A DNA stretch of 64,000 nucleotides, taken from positions 1 to 64,000 of the forward strand of contig JAUNKF010000015.1 in NCBI GenBank assembly GCA_030532895.1. Reading direction: 5' to 3'. Made by a program: the position numbers and the translations under genes. The DNA comes from Lautropia sp. (lineage in GTDB: Bacteria; Pseudomonadota; Gammaproteobacteria; Burkholderiales; Burkholderiaceae_E). Below, piece by piece: positions 9,198-20,068 of this stretch. The stretch's first letter is position 1; the number at the start of each line of letters is the position of its first letter. The notes below the pieces were generated by a model, which saw nothing but the letters and a program-made list of their open reading frames with translations, was not told where the DNA came from and did not search any database.

Positions 9198-9671
9198 TCA
9201 TGACACGGGCCCCTGCGAAGCAGTCAGACTGGCATCGATTACCGCCCGAATGTCAGGCGGCATCGGGATGGCCTGATGAGAACGAAGATCGGTAAAGACC
9301 AGCACTTTTCTGGCCTCCACCCGGACATGCTCGGCATCCCGGCATTGCAGTTGAAGCGTCAGCGACTTGCCGCCCACCCGCTCTACCTTCAGACAGAGCA
9401 ACACCTCATCGCCCATCCGGCTGATGCGCCGAAAATCACTCTCCAGCCGAACGATGGGCAAGCCCAGCTTGCGCTCACCGATCATCGCCGCATAAGAAAT
9501 CCCCAACCCTTCGGTAAACCAATCTTCCACGAGCTGGTTGAAGAGCACCAGATACTGCGGAAAAAACACGATGCCAGCCGGATCGCAGTGAGAAAAACGT
9601 ATCCGGACCGGTCTGGTGAAATCCCCGTGGACATTGCTGACAGGTGCATCACTGCTGATGGATGCATTCAT
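9198..9671 (-). CDS. Hotdog-fold acyl-CoA thioesterase
   Basis: The protein has about 157 residues from ATG 9671, chosen because AGGCGG lies upstream at proper spacing. An open frame continues to 9758 without a better site. The segment RIRFSHCDPAGIVFFPQY carries the aspartate of 4-hydroxybenzoyl-CoA-thioesterase-type enzymes. It hydrolyses acyl-CoA thioesters. In an aromatic-CoA operon its probable role is to release CoA from dead-end or misprocessed intermediates such as 2-aminobenzoyl-CoA. Confidence 0.87.
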   Translation of the reverse strand: MNASISSDAPVSNVHGDFTRPVRIRFSHCDPAGIVFFPQYLVLFNQLVEDWFTEGLGISYAAMIGERKLGLPIVRLESDFRRISRMGDEVLLCLKVERVGGKSLTLQLQCRDAEHVRVEARKVLVFTDLRSHQAIPMPPDIRAVIDASLTASQGPVS

Positions 9672-9773
9672 GGGCATACCGCCTGTTTCAACGCAGACCG
9701 CCGTCACTTGCCGATGCTTGAACCCGCAACGTTGGGCACCGGAACCACTGGCGTGCATGACAAAACCTCCTGA

Positions 9774-10943
9774 TCAAGCCACCGACTCGGGCGGTGGCGA
9801 CATCGACTTCAACAGTTCCCGGCCGATGATCAATTGCTGCACTTCCGATGCGCCTTCATAAATGCGCAGTGCCCGAATCTCCCGATACAGTCGTTCGACG
9901 GGCTGCTCACACACCACCCCCAAGCCACCGAACAACTGCACGGCGGCATCGATGACCTGCTGGGCCTGCTCGGTGGCGGTGAGCTTGGCCATCGCAGCCT
10001 CTTTCGTCACCCCTTCACCCCGATCCCGCATCCACGCTGCCCGATACGTCAGCAAGGCTGCACTGTCGATGGCCGTTGCCATTTGCGCGAGCTTCGTCTG
10101 CGTGATCTGAAAATCCGCCAGCACGCCACCGAACATCTGGCGCGTGGTGACCCGATGCAAGGCTGCATCGAGTGCCTGGCGCGCAAAGCCCAGCGCTGCA
10201 GCCGCCACCGACGTACGGAACACATCGAGCGTGCGCATCGCCACCTTGAAGCCCTCACCCGGCTCGCCCACCCGATGGCTGACAGGGACACGACAAGCCT
10301 CGAAGCGCAATCGGGCCAACGGGTGCGGCGCCATCACCTCGATGCGCTCGGCTATCGTCAAGCCGGGCGTGTCGGCATCAACGATGAAAGCGCTGATGCC
10401 CCGCGCGCCCGGCGCCTCGCCGGTGCGTGCAAACACAAGATAAAAATCTGCAATGCCACCGTTCGAGATCCACATCTTCTCGCCATCGAGCACATAGGCG
10501 TCGCCGTCCAGGCGCGCCGCGCACTGCATGGCAGCCACATCCGAACCTGCCGATGTTTCCGACAACGCAAAGGCGGCCACGGCCTCACCTGCCACCACAC
10601 GGGGCAAATAGCGCTCACGCTGCGCCGGTGTGCCATGCAGGCTGATGGCGCCACTGCCCAGCCCTTGCATGGCAAACGCAAAATCGGCCAGCCCCGAATG
10701 CCGGGCCAGCGTTTCACGGATCAGGCAGATGGCGCGTGCATCCATCGCCACGGCCGATGTCCCCACCGCATGCTGCAACCAGCCGGCCTCACCCAACTGA
10801 CGCACCAGCTGCCGGCAATGGGCATCCACATCCCGCCCATGATGGGCCACCAGATGCTGCGATGCCCAGGCATCCAGCGCCAGCGCAAGCTCGGCATGAC
10901 GTGGCTCGAAAAAGGGCCACTGCAAATAGTGTCGATCACGCAT
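9774..10943 (-). CDS. Acyl-CoA dehydrogenase
   Basis: The protein has about 389 residues from ATG 10943, with GGGAGA 7 bases upstream; the overlapping GTG at 10946 is the alternative. The FAD/substrate segment [11 protein letters not shown] and the catalytic glutamate in [11 protein letters not shown] mark a medium/short-chain type enzyme. It would introduce an alpha-beta double bond into an acyl-CoA and pass electrons to ETF, which is not encoded here. In the pathway it would act either on the reduced ring carboxyl-CoA or on the opened chain. Confidence 0.92.
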   Translation of the reverse strand: MRDRHYLQWPFFEPRHAELALALDAWASQHLVAHHGRDVDAHCRQLVRQLGEAGWLQHAVGTSAVAMDARAICLIRETLARHSGLADFAFAMQGLGSGAISLHGTPAQRERYLPRVVAGEAVAAFALSETSAGSDVAAMQCAARLDGDAYVLDGEKMWISNGGIADFYLVFARTGEAPGARGISAFIVDADTPGLTIAERIEVMAPHPLARLRFEACRVPVSHRVGEPGEGFKVAMRTLDVFRTSVAAAALGFARQALDAALHRVTTRQMFGGVLADFQITQTKLAQMATAIDSAALLTYRAAWMRDRGEGVTKEAAMAKLTATEQAQQVIDAAVQLFGGLGVVCEQPVERLYREIRALRIYEGASEVQQLIIGRELLKSMSPPPESVA

Positions 10944-11103
10944 CACCCTGTTCTCCCGTGCAAGGCTGCTCTGCGCGGCGGCCCGCCGCTTCCCACCATG
11001 CCACGACGCGGATGAATGCCAAACCGAAGGCGGGTGTCACACCTTGGATGGCATCCCCACCGCTCATGGACACACAATCCGAAAACGCTGCCATCAAACA
11101 CGC

Positions 11104-11994
11104 TCAATCCCCTTGAAACACCGGCTTTTGCTTGGCCACGAAAGCGTGATAGGCGCGTGAGAAATCTTCGGTCAGCATGCAGATGGCCTGCGCCTGCGCC
11201 TCGGCCTCGATCGCCTGTTCGATCGTCATGCTCCATGCCTGATGCAGCATCGTCTTCGTGATGCCATGGGCAAAGCTTGGGCCAGCAGCCAGCTCGGCTG
11301 CCAGGGTCTGGGCTTCGGGCAACAACACCCCCGGCTCACACAGGCGATTGAAAAAGCCCCAGCGCTCCCCCTCTTCGCCCCCCAGCACACGGCCCGTGTA
11401 CAGCAGCTCGCTGGCACGGCCCTGCCCGATGATCCGGGGCAGCATGGCGCAAGCCCCCATGTCGCAACCGGCCAGGCCCACCCGGTTGAAGAGGAAAGCC
11501 GTCTTGCTGCGCGCCGTGGCAAGCCGCAGATCGGAGGCCATCGCCATGATGGCGCCCGCTCCTGCGCACACACCATCCACCGCCGCAATGATCGGCTGCG
11601 GGCAAGCCCGCATCATTTTCACGAGCTCCCCCGTCATGCGGGTGAACATCAACAGCTCGGGCGCCTTCAAGCCCACGAGTGGCCCGATGATTTCATGGAC
11701 ATCCCCCCCCGAGCAGAAGTTGCCGCCTTCGCCGGTCAGCACCACGGCCTTGATGTCCTCGGCCCATTTGAGCTGATGGAAAAGGTCTCGCAACTCGGCA
11801 TAGCTGTCGAAGGTGAGCGGGTTCTTGCGATCAGGACGATTCAAGGTGATCGTGGCCACCTTGTCCTCAACCGCCCACAGAAAATGCTGGGCCTCGTAGC
11901 CTGCCATCGGCCTAAGATTGCCGGCGGCCAAGGCCGCATCCAGCGCTTTCCGGTCTTGTCCGTTCTGGTTCTGCTCAGTCATTTGCTGGCCCAT
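11104..11994 (-). CDS. Enoyl-CoA hydratase/isomerase family protein
   Basis: The protein has about 296 residues. Several ATGs lie close together (12000, 11997, 11994, 11982); GGGAG just upstream favours 11994-12000. A crotonase core begins near residue 45, with the oxyanion-hole segment [13 protein letters not shown] and [19 protein letters not shown]. The 40-residue N-terminal extension before the core is longer than in standard hydratases. It also fits the crotonase-type enzymes of aerobic aromatic-CoA operons that hydrate or open the ring. It lies between the SDR and acyl-CoA dehydrogenase genes. Confidence 0.9.
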   Translation of the reverse strand: MGQQMTEQNQNGQDRKALDAALAAGNLRPMAGYEAQHFLWAVEDKVATITLNRPDRKNPLTFDSYAELRDLFHQLKWAEDIKAVVLTGEGGNFCSGGDVHEIIGPLVGLKAPELLMFTRMTGELVKMMRACPQPIIAAVDGVCAGAGAIMAMASDLRLATARSKTAFLFNRVGLAGCDMGACAMLPRIIGQGRASELLYTGRVLGGEEGERWGFFNRLCEPGVLLPEAQTLAAELAAGPSFAHGITKTMLHQAWSMTIEQAIEAEAQAQAICMLTEDFSRAYHAFVAKQKPVFQGD

Positions 11995-12155
11995 CATCAT
12001 GCTCCCAAAAACCTGATTCATCCGACTCGCCGCGCACGGCCAACCCATCCGATCCGTGTCAGCTCAAACGCTCACCAACGGCTGGCCACACAGCCTTCCT
12101 CCTTGGCACACGCCTTCCTGAAGCGTTCAGGCCGTGCCTGGCAAGCACGACCCGC

Positions 12156-12920
12156 TCACGGCATCACCTCGCCCCCCGAGACCGAAATGGCTTGTCCGGT
12201 GATCGCGCCCGTACCCGGCCCACAGAGCCAAGCGACGGTTTCGGCCACTTCGACGGGCTTCACCAGACGTTGCTGCGGGTTCGTCCGCTCGAACTCGGCC
12301 CGTGCCTCCTCGGCTGAGCGGCCGGTTTTCGCCACCACACGCGCGATGCTCTCGTGAACGATATCGGTTTCGGTATAACCGGGGCACACGGCGTTCACCG
12401 TGATGCCCTTGCGCGCCAATTCAAGCGCGAGCGACCGGGTCAGTCCGATCACCCCATGCTTGGCCGCGCAATAAGCACTGACGTAGGCGTAACCGATCTG
12501 CCCGGCCGTACTGGCCACATTCACGATGCGCCCCCAGCCCGCCGCCAGCATGTCGGGCAACACCGCCTGTGTGCAAAGCATCGTGCCCGTGAGGTTCACT
12601 GCCAGCATCCGCTCCCAGAGCGCCAAGTCCGTTTTCATAAAAGGCGCACTCTCGGCCTGCCCAGCGTTGTTGACGAGCATGCCAACCGGCCCCCAGCTGG
12701 CACGTGCGTGGGCCAACGCGACCGCCACGGCAACCGGGTCGGTGACATCGGCTACCACCGCCTGCATCCGTTTCGGATGTCTGGCCACCAGCGCATCGAG
12801 CGCCGCACGGCCGCGGCCAAGCACCGTCACACGGCACCCCGCCTGCACCAGCCGCTCGGCAATGGCCGCACCGATGCCACGTGCGCCTCCCGTCACCAGG
12901 GCATGATGACCTTCTCCCAT
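12156..12920 (-). CDS. SDR-family dehydrogenase (3-hydroxyacyl-CoA type)
   Basis: The protein has about 254 residues from ATG 12920, which has AAGGGG 9 bases upstream. The open frame extends to 13031, but that part has no domain content. The Rossmann motif is TGGARGIG, followed by NNAG, and the active site is S in NVASTAGQ with YCAAK. It resembles 3-oxoacyl/acetoacetyl-CoA reductases. In this operon it probably oxidises an alicyclic hydroxyacyl-CoA or ring alcohol formed after the monooxygenase/reductase step. Confidence 0.88.
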   Translation of the reverse strand: MGEGHHALVTGGARGIGAAIAERLVQAGCRVTVLGRGRAALDALVARHPKRMQAVVADVTDPVAVAVALAHARASWGPVGMLVNNAGQAESAPFMKTDLALWERMLAVNLTGTMLCTQAVLPDMLAAGWGRIVNVASTAGQIGYAYVSAYCAAKHGVIGLTRSLALELARKGITVNAVCPGYTETDIVHESIARVVAKTGRSAEEARAEFERTNPQQRLVKPVEVAETVAWLCGPGTGAITGQAISVSGGEVMP

Positions 12921-13006
12921 TGAATTCGCCCCTTGACAGGAGGCCGAAGCATCATGCCCAGGCGACGACGCCTCGCATCTCGACATGCTTGTCATCCCAG
13001 CCCCCG

Positions 13007-15349
13007 TCATCCCTGACGCCTTCCTTGCCATGCCTGCAAAGCGGCCTTTTCACGGGCAAAATTCGCTTCCATCTGCGGCTTGCCCGAACGATAGGGCGCG
13101 GGCCACTCGATCGGCGTGTAGCCGATCCGGGCCGCTTCGGTGAGCGTCCAGGCAGGGTTGGCCAGATGAGGGCGTGCCACCGCGCACAGATCGGCACGAC
13201 CGGCCGCCAGAATGCTGTTGGCATGATCCGCTTCACTGATGGCACCAACCGCAATGGTCGGCACGCCCGCCTCCTGCCGGATCTGGTCGGCAAAAGGGGT
13301 CTGGAACATCCGTCCATAGACGGGCTTTTCCTGCTTGCTGACCTGCCCGGAGGAGCAATCGATCATGTCGGCGCCTGCCGCCTTGAAGGCTTTGGCGATC
13401 TCGACCGCATCAGCCGGCGTCGTGCCACCTTCCACCCAGTCATGCGCCGAAATCCTCACCGACATGGGTTTGTGCGCAGGCCACACGGCGCGCACCGCCT
13501 CGAACACGGCCAGCGGAAAGCGCAGGCGATTGGCCAGGCTGCCCCCATATTCATCCGAACGCTGGTTGGTGAGCGGCGAAATGAAGCTCGACAGCAGGTA
13601 ACCATGCGCACAATGCAGCTCCAGCCAGTCGGCTCCCGCGTCATCGGCCGCCCGTGCGGCCGCCACGAACTGCGCCTTCACCGTCTGCATCTCGTCCGGC
13701 GAGATCTCCGAGGCCCATTGGCTGATGCCCGGCAAATACTGTTGGGGCGAAGCCGACACGATCGGCCAATTGCCATCCGGCAATGGTTGATCGATACCTT
13801 CCCAGGCACGCCGCGTGGAGGCTTTGGCCCCGGCATGACCCAGCTGGATGCCAAACTTCGCATCGGTGTGCTGATGAATCCAGTCGGCAATCCGCTTGAA
13901 AGCGGCCACATGGGCCGGTTTGTACAGACCGGGGCAGCCCGGCGTGATCCGTCCCTCAGGACTGACGCAGGTCATTTCGGCAAACACCAGACCAGCCCCA
14001 CCCATCGCCCTTGCCCCCAGATGCACGAGGTGATAATCGCCCACCAGGCCGTCCTCTGCAGAATATTGCGCCATCGGCGAGACGACGATGCGATTCTTGA
14101 GCCGAAGCCCCCGCACCGTGTAAGGGGTGAACATCGGCGGTGGTACGGGCCCGTCCTTCACGTCGACGCCAGCCTTCGCGGCAAACCAGCGCTCATAACC
14201 TTCCAGCCAGCCAGCATCCCGCAGACGCAGGTTTTCATGGCTGATACGCTGGCTGCGCGTCAGCATCGAGTACATGAACTGTTCAGGTTCGAGCTGATCG
14301 CAGTAGCGTTGCCCGCACACCTCGAACCACGTCATCGCATTCCAGGCCGCATTCTGCAGCCGCAAGGTCTCGATCCGACGCGCCTCCTGATACGCCGCCA
14401 ACACGTCCGGCAGGTGCTCGGGCGAGTCGCCCAGGCGCTCGAATTGCCGTGTCAGCTCGATGGCATCCTCGATGGCCAGCTTCGTGCCCGAACCAATGGC
14501 AAAGTGCGCGGTATGCACCGCATCCCCCATCAGCACCACATGGCTGCCCTGGGCATTTTTCAGCCACCACTGCTCACAGACCACCCGCTGAAAATTGATC
14601 CAGGCCGAGCCGCGCAGATGACGCGCATTGGTCATCAGCTTCGCGCCCTCCAGATTGTCGGCAAACAGCTGCTCGCAGAAGTCGATCGATGCCTGCTGGT
14701 CGGCCTGATCCAGACCGTGCGCCAGCCAGGTATCCTCCGTCGTCTCCACGATGAAGGTGGAGGTTTGGTCATCGAATTTGTAGATGTGCGCCTGAAACCA
14801 GCCCTGTTCGGTGCGCCGGAAATCAAAGGTGAAGGCGTCATACACCTTGTTCGTGCCCAACCAGATGTAGCGGTTGGGGCGCGTGACGATGTCCGGTTTG
14901 AAGACCGCCTCGTACTTCTTTCGAATGAGCGAATTGATGCCATCAGCCGCCACGATCAGGTCGGCATCGGCATAATCCTCGTCCGAGGCCACCTCCGTCT
15001 CGAACACCAGCTTCACGCCCAGCGCTTCACATCGTGCCTGCAGGATGTTCAGGAGCTTCTTGCGACCGATGCCCACAAAGCCATGCCCACCGGAACGGAT
15101 GCGCCTGCACTTGAACAGCAGCTCGATGTCGTCCCAATGGTTGAAGGCCAGCTCGATCTGGTCAGCCGATTCGGCATCCCACTGGCGCATGTTGTCCATC
15201 GTGGCGTCGGAAAACACCACGCCCCAGCCAAACGTGTCATACGGCCGGTTTCGCTCGACCACCACCACCTCATGGTCCGAATCGAGTTTTTTCATCAACA
15301 AGCCAAAATACAACCCGGCCGGCCCACCGCCTATGCACACGATCTTCAT
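13007..15349 (-). CDS. abmA: 2-Aminobenzoyl-CoA monooxygenase/reductase-like bifunctional flavoprotein
   Basis: The protein has 780 residues from ATG 15349, which has AGGAG at 6 bases. The N-terminal half is an FAD monooxygenase: GGGPAG near residues 8-13, [18 protein letters not shown] near 295. From about residue 405 it is an old-yellow-enzyme FMN reductase domain starting [19 protein letters not shown], with [13 protein letters not shown]. This fusion is typical of 2-aminobenzoyl-CoA monooxygenase/reductase, and related proteins are annotated as salicylyl-CoA 5-hydroxylase. The known reaction hydroxylates the ring at C5 and reduces it, giving a non-aromatic 2-amino-5-oxocyclohexenyl-CoA. 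The surrounding beta-oxidation genes and RidA support the aminobenzoyl substrate. The symbol follows the Azoarcus evansii usage. Confidence 0.88.
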   Translation of the reverse strand: MKIVCIGGGPAGLYFGLLMKKLDSDHEVVVVERNRPYDTFGWGVVFSDATMDNMRQWDAESADQIELAFNHWDDIELLFKCRRIRSGGHGFVGIGRKKLLNILQARCEALGVKLVFETEVASDEDYADADLIVAADGINSLIRKKYEAVFKPDIVTRPNRYIWLGTNKVYDAFTFDFRRTEQGWFQAHIYKFDDQTSTFIVETTEDTWLAHGLDQADQQASIDFCEQLFADNLEGAKLMTNARHLRGSAWINFQRVVCEQWWLKNAQGSHVVLMGDAVHTAHFAIGSGTKLAIEDAIELTRQFERLGDSPEHLPDVLAAYQEARRIETLRLQNAAWNAMTWFEVCGQRYCDQLEPEQFMYSMLTRSQRISHENLRLRDAGWLEGYERWFAAKAGVDVKDGPVPPPMFTPYTVRGLRLKNRIVVSPMAQYSAEDGLVGDYHLVHLGARAMGGAGLVFAEMTCVSPEGRITPGCPGLYKPAHVAAFKRIADWIHQHTDAKFGIQLGHAGAKASTRRAWEGIDQPLPDGNWPIVSASPQQYLPGISQWASEISPDEMQTVKAQFVAAARAADDAGADWLELHCAHGYLLSSFISPLTNQRSDEYGGSLANRLRFPLAVFEAVRAVWPAHKPMSVRISAHDWVEGGTTPADAVEIAKAFKAAGADMIDCSSGQVSKQEKPVYGRMFQTPFADQIRQEAGVPTIAVGAISEADHANSILAAGRADLCAVARPHLANPAWTLTEAARIGYTPIEWPAPYRSGKPQMEANFAREKAALQAWQGRRQG

Positions 15350-15396
15350 GCTGGCTCCTGTTCTTTCATCACGTTCCCCCTGATCGGGCAGCTGCT

Positions 15397-17160
15397 TCAA
15401 GCCCGAGCGGCAGCCCCCCGTTCGCCCAAGGCATGAGGCAGCCCGGCCTCGCCAGGATTTGCTGCCTCATCCAGCCCCTGAATGCCGCTGGCCGCCAGGG
15501 CGCGCTTCAATTGCTCCCCCGCTTCATCGGCCAGCGCTGCCTCGCGCCAGCCTTTGAGCATGGCGGGCGTCAAACGCTCACCCGCTTGCCGCATGGCATC
15601 GAACAACATCCGGTAATGACGCAGCCCCCGCGCATGCGTGTCGCCATACCCCTTCACCAGGCGCTGACAGCGGATGATTTCCAATGCCAATGCCGGATCA
15701 CGCTGTGCAGCGCGCGCCGCCAGATCCAGCCACGCCTCGATCATCGCGTTCTCTCGCTCATAACGCAGCGAATGCAGACGCCAGCGCGCGGCCCACGCCA
15801 CGGCACGCAGCAGCAGATAGCCGTGAATGGAATTGCTGTGAATCACCCGCCCCTGACGTGTGAAACGCTCGACCAGCGTGCGCGCCCAGCCGGGCTGCAT
15901 CAGCCACCGCCCCAGCGAGGCCGGCAGGGTTTCACACACTTCCTGCAAGCGCGGGTGCATGAACTCATGAATGTCGAGCAAATGCTCGCCCGCCTTGGCT
16001 TCTGCCCGGACCCGTTCAAAACGACTGCCTCGGGTTTTGAGGTCGGCCACGCGCGCCGTGTCTTCAAAGGTCATCCACAAGGCCAGATGACGGGCCGTCT
16101 CTCGCAGCAACACCCGTTCGCCCGCGCCCACCCGGTGCTGCATCTGGTCGAGCCTGTCCAGATACAGCGTCGCATAGGCCACATCCTGGTAATCGACGAG
16201 CCGACGCAGGCCGGCCCATAACACCGCATGCATCGCCACCGGGAACTGCTGCCTGACTCGTGCGATCAATGCCTGGATCTCGGGCACCGCGCTTGACGGC
16301 AGCGGCCCGTCCTCCGATGCCGCCAGCGCATCGTCCGACAGTCTTCGCGCATCACCGGTCGGCTCATCAGCCCCTGCTGTCGTCGGCGCCAGCTTCAGAT
16401 GGCTGACAGCAGGACGGCGTGTTTGACGCTGACTCTCGCCGTTTTCCCCTGCGGCCTCGCCTGCCTCCGATACGAAGGCAAGATCGGCACGCGCTTCGGC
16501 CATCGACCCATCATTTGCAGCTGGATGGGCATCCTGTTGCACAGCCTCATACGCCCTGCCAAAAGCGGCAAGACTGGTCTTCACCCCGATCCCACCTCGC
16601 TCGATCGTGGCCTCGAACTGCTCCCGCGAAAAAGGCAGCACCCCACTGCCCGCCAAGGCACCGAAAAGCACGGCGCTGATCACGCTACCGGCCTTCAATG
16701 CAGCCTCCGCCATGTCAAAGCAGATGAAGCGCTCGGCCGCCGTGGCCGCATGGGCAAGCAATTGCTGACTGTCCACCCGGCCATCACCCATCGCGCTTTT
16801 CTCGGTCATCGAATACACGCGATGGCTCGATGCGATCAACGTCGTGCGATCCGGTGTGACGAGGCCGCGCTGCACGGCACGACCCGCTTCCATCAACTCT
16901 GACGCGAGTACCACATCCACATCGCCGGGCAACGGCATCAAGGCAAGCACCGGTGCTTGGCCGGCCTCATCGGCCGCAGCCTTGGGGAACAGCTCGACGT
17001 AGTAGATGGTGGCGCCCGTGCGCTGTGCCACCCCAGGCACCGACGTGGTCTGCGCCAGATACCCGGCCGATTCGCCCAGGCTGACGATCCAGTCGGCCAG
17101 CACCCCGCCGCCTTCGCCGCCCATCGCCAGAATGGCCATCTTGATCGGTTGAACGCTCAT
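15397..17160 (-). CDS. Indolepyruvate oxidoreductase beta-like subunit with C-terminal DUF6537-like domain
   Basis: The protein has 587 residues. Residues 1 to about 200 form a 2-oxoacid:ferredoxin oxidoreductase gamma-type domain, with [14 protein letters not shown] near the N-terminus. A hydrophilic, Ala/Glu/Ser-rich linker spans about residues 205-285. The rest is a helical domain of the kind that trails IOR subunits in aerobic proteobacteria (DUF6537-like). It pairs with the alpha subunit encoded 15 bp upstream. The complex would oxidatively decarboxylate an aryl 2-oxo acid to an acyl-CoA. Annotation tools would call the substrate indolepyruvate. The context suggests isatinate (2-aminophenylglyoxylate) instead, as an inference. 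Confidence 0.85.
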   Translation of the reverse strand: MSVQPIKMAILAMGGEGGGVLADWIVSLGESAGYLAQTTSVPGVAQRTGATIYYVELFPKAAADEAGQAPVLALMPLPGDVDVVLASELMEAGRAVQRGLVTPDRTTLIASSHRVYSMTEKSAMGDGRVDSQQLLAHAATAAERFICFDMAEAALKAGSVISAVLFGALAGSGVLPFSREQFEATIERGGIGVKTSLAAFGRAYEAVQQDAHPAANDGSMAEARADLAFVSEAGEAAGENGESQRQTRRPAVSHLKLAPTTAGADEPTGDARRLSDDALAASEDGPLPSSAVPEIQALIARVRQQFPVAMHAVLWAGLRRLVDYQDVAYATLYLDRLDQMQHRVGAGERVLLRETARHLALWMTFEDTARVADLKTRGSRFERVRAEAKAGEHLLDIHEFMHPRLQEVCETLPASLGRWLMQPGWARTLVERFTRQGRVIHSNSIHGYLLLRAVAWAARWRLHSLRYERENAMIEAWLDLAARAAQRDPALALEIIRCQRLVKGYGDTHARGLRHYRMLFDAMRQAGERLTPAMLKGWREAALADEAGEQLKRALAASGIQGLDEAANPGEAGLPHALGERGAAARA

Positions 17161-17175
17161 GCCCGCCCTCCGTGC

Positions 17176-19518
17176 TCAGAACGCGACTCGCGCCCGACGC
17201 CGGGCCTCGACAGCCTGCAAGCGCCCGATCACCCAATGGCGTACACCAGCCCGCAACCGCTCCCAGAGACCTGGATGTTGAACGACCCGTGCCCGGTAAA
17301 ACGAAGGACACAACACGGCCGCATGCGAGACATCCCCACAATGGCCGCAACCGACACAACTGTCGAGCACCGTCGCCACCGGATCCGTTCGCAGGGGATC
17401 CGGGTGCGTCTTGATCGACAACGACGGACAGCCCGAAAGGCGGATGCAGGAATGATCGCCGGTGCAGGTGTCATGATCGACACCGAACTTCTCGCGCACG
17501 ACCCGTTGGCCCGCCGCCAGCGCCTGACGCACGATCGGCTTCTCTCGCCGCTGGCGATTCAGCATGCACTCGGACTGCGCAATGATCACCTTCGGCCCCT
17601 TTTGGGGCGTGGTCAGCGCCTCCTTCATCGCGTCACGCATGGCGCTCACATCATAGGTTCGCCCGATCGTGCGTACCCATTGCACCCCCACACCCCGCAC
17701 CGCCTGCTCGATGGCATGGCCGGTGCTGCGCGAAGGGTTCTGCGCCTTCGAGGACAGGATATCCTGCCCGCCCGTCGCTGAGGTGTAGCTGTTGTCGACG
17801 ATGATGATCAGGTTGTCGCTGCGGTTGAAGACGGCATTGGCCACGCCGCTCGTCAAGCCGTTGTGCCAGAAACCGCCATCCCCCATCATCGAAATGGCCC
17901 GCTTGCCCCCCGAGACATTCAATGCCGCAGAGCCGGCACTCCCCAGGCCATAGCCCATCGTGGTGTTGCCCAGGTTGAAGGGCGGCAGAATGGAAAACAG
18001 GTGGCAGCCGATGTCGGCACTCACATGCTGCGGGCCGATCTCACGCTCCAGCAACTTCATCGCACTGAAAATCGGACGCTCGGGACAGCCCGTGCAAAAA
18101 CCGGGTGGCCGTGCATGCACACTTTCTGCCAGCGGCCGAAGTGTCTCAGTGGGCAGAATCGGAATGACGCGCGCCGGGGCTTGCCGCTTGCCCTTGGGCC
18201 CCAGAGGCCCAACCGCGTCGTCGCCGATCATCATCCGGGCAGCCTCTGAGGCCACACCTGAGGCCGCATTCGAACGGCCCTCCTCGACAGCGGCCGACAT
18301 CGCACCGACCCCTGCACCGACGCCCGACATGGCCGCGGACAGATTGCCCGACACGCCTTCTGCCGCATTGACCGAACTGGCTGGAACCAGCATCGGATAT
18401 TGTGCAAAAAACCGTTTGAGGCCGGCCATCAGCACCTGCGCCGAATATTCGCCCGCCATCGGCAGCATGTCCTTGCCATGCAGCACGCAGTCCAGTCCGT
18501 GCTGCCGAAGGATGGTGGCAATACCCTGCTCGATGAAATTCGGTTGCCCCTCTTCCACCATCAACACCGCACGCTTGCCACGACAAAAACGCAGCACCTC
18601 ATCATCCACCAACGGATAGGCCACGTTCATCACATAGATCGGCAGCTGAGCATTGCCATAGACATCGGCCAGCCCCAGCCGCTCCAACACCCGCATCAGC
18701 GTGTTGTAGGTGCCGCCCTGCACGACGATGCCGATGTCTGCGGCCTCGTCCGAGAAAAACTCGTTGAGGCCATTTTCCCGGATGTAGGCCAGCGCCGCTG
18801 GCCACCGGTCATGAACCTTTTCCTGCTCGTGCAGGAAACTGGCAGGCGGCAGCACGATACGATTCACATCACGCTGCGGCTTGTCGAGCGCATCGGCCAC
18901 GCTGAAAGCAGGACGCTGGTTGTCAGCCGCGACAAAATGCCCATGCACATGACAGGCCCGGATGCGAAGCTGCAACATCACCGGCGTATGACTGGCCTCG
19001 GACAATGCAAAGCCCTGCTTCACCGCCTTCACGATGCACGGCAGATTGGGACGCGGGTCGAGCAACCAGATTTGCGACTTCATCGCAAAGGCATGGCTTC
19101 GCTCCTGCATGATGGAAGAGCCTTCACCATAGTCTTCACCCACGATGATCAATGCACCACCGGTGACGCCCCCCGAGGCCAGATTGGCCAGCGCATCGGA
19201 GGCCACATTCGTCCCGACCGTGGCCTTGAAGGTGACAGCACCTCGCAACGGATAATTGACCGAAGCGGCCAGCGTGGCAGCCGCCGTGGCTTCGCTCGCG
19301 CTGTTTTCGAAGCGAATGCCATATTCGGCCAGAATGTCCTGCGCATCGGCCAGCACATCCATCAGATGGGAAATGGGCGAGCCCTGATAGCCCGCAACAT
19401 AAGCCACCCCGGATTCGAGCAAGGCTTTCGTGACGGCCAGAATTCCCTCGCCACGGAAGACCTCGCCCTCGGCAAGGCGCAGTTTCTTCACTTCTTCGAC
19501 AAAAGATCGTTCTGCCAT
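17176..19518 (-). CDS. Indolepyruvate:ferredoxin oxidoreductase alpha-like subunit
   Basis: The protein has 780 residues from ATG 19518 (AGGAG at 6 bases; an open frame to 19665 adds only unmatched residues). Pyruvate-oxidoreductase-type N-terminal domains come first, with YQGSPISHLMD. An Ala/Ser/Gly-rich insert lies at about 378-434. The thiamine-diphosphate domain carries FCTGCPERP and GDGGFWHNG near 545, ending in NSYTSATGGQ. The C-terminus has a cysteine-rich iron-sulfur segment, including CTGDHSCIRLSGCP and CVGCGHCG. It is the first gene of the ten-gene operon and faces the AraC gene. It binds TPP and CoA and passes electrons to ferredoxin or another acceptor, not encoded nearby. Confidence 0.88.
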   Translation of the reverse strand: MAERSFVEEVKKLRLAEGEVFRGEGILAVTKALLESGVAYVAGYQGSPISHLMDVLADAQDILAEYGIRFENSASEATAAATLAASVNYPLRGAVTFKATVGTNVASDALANLASGGVTGGALIIVGEDYGEGSSIMQERSHAFAMKSQIWLLDPRPNLPCIVKAVKQGFALSEASHTPVMLQLRIRACHVHGHFVAADNQRPAFSVADALDKPQRDVNRIVLPPASFLHEQEKVHDRWPAALAYIRENGLNEFFSDEAADIGIVVQGGTYNTLMRVLERLGLADVYGNAQLPIYVMNVAYPLVDDEVLRFCRGKRAVLMVEEGQPNFIEQGIATILRQHGLDCVLHGKDMLPMAGEYSAQVLMAGLKRFFAQYPMLVPASSVNAAEGVSGNLSAAMSGVGAGVGAMSAAVEEGRSNAASGVASEAARMMIGDDAVGPLGPKGKRQAPARVIPILPTETLRPLAESVHARPPGFCTGCPERPIFSAMKLLEREIGPQHVSADIGCHLFSILPPFNLGNTTMGYGLGSAGSAALNVSGGKRAISMMGDGGFWHNGLTSGVANAVFNRSDNLIIIVDNSYTSATGGQDILSSKAQNPSRSTGHAIEQAVRGVGVQWVRTIGRTYDVSAMRDAMKEALTTPQKGPKVIIAQSECMLNRQRREKPIVRQALAAGQRVVREKFGVDHDTCTGDHSCIRLSGCPSLSIKTHPDPLRTDPVATVLDSCVGCGHCGDVSHAAVLCPSFYRARVVQHPGLWERLRAGVRHWVIGRLQAVEARRRARVAF

Positions 19519-20068
19519 CGTGGCTCCTGCGTCACGCACCTGCATGCCACGACGGGCACACCCGGCACGGATGTCTCCTTGAGACCCCGTCGTCTCCCAC
19601 GATGCCAGGCGATGACGCCATGCTGCCGACGGATACCCCAGTCCAAGGCGCAGCGCTTCAGGCATGCGCTTCAGAAGGACTGGGGGAAAGCCGCCGTGAG
19701 CACCCGAGGGAAAACGTCCGGTCTCCTATTGTTGAAGCTCAGTTTATTTAAGACTAAAGCTTTCCGGGATTCTGTAAAACCCTATGCTACCGAGCACACA
19801 CGTTTTGAGCGGATTTGTACAAACAGTTCGCAGATTCTTGATATCGGATGCAGAAATTGGACACAGTTTTTCATCACATCGGGTTTTCCTTGAAGATGCG
19901 GCCTCCCCGCAGTAGTAGGATTTCTCACGGAGACACAGGGATGACCGCAAAGCGTCCACGTCAAGACGCTTCCCCCCGAGCAGATGCGGGGCCTTTCAGG
20001 AAACGCGCATCACGCTCGTGGCACGTGCCAAACCAGCCAGAACGGTCAGCCCCAGGGAGATGCCCGTC
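19519..20068. promoter_or_regulatory. Divergent control region between the oxidoreductase operon and araC-type gene
   Basis: This 550-bp region has no convincing gene and a distinctly AT-richer core (about 19735-19900). On the minus strand, short direct repeats TCTGC, TCTGC and TCCGC lie at 19850-19854, 19830-19834 and 19809-19813, spaced 20-21 bp, or two helical turns. Such phasing is typical of AraC-family binding sites. A 10-bp palindrome TTTGTACAAA (19814-19823) lies within the array. The regulator encoded at 20069 is the obvious candidate binder, controlling the operon that starts at 19518. Confidence 0.5.

Noticed and set aside
12881-15436. An 851-residue open frame on the plus strand opposite the monooxygenase/reductase gene
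   Set aside because: It has no recognisable domain and is rich in His, Arg and Gln, as expected from the reverse complement of a high-GC gene. The minus-strand protein is clear.
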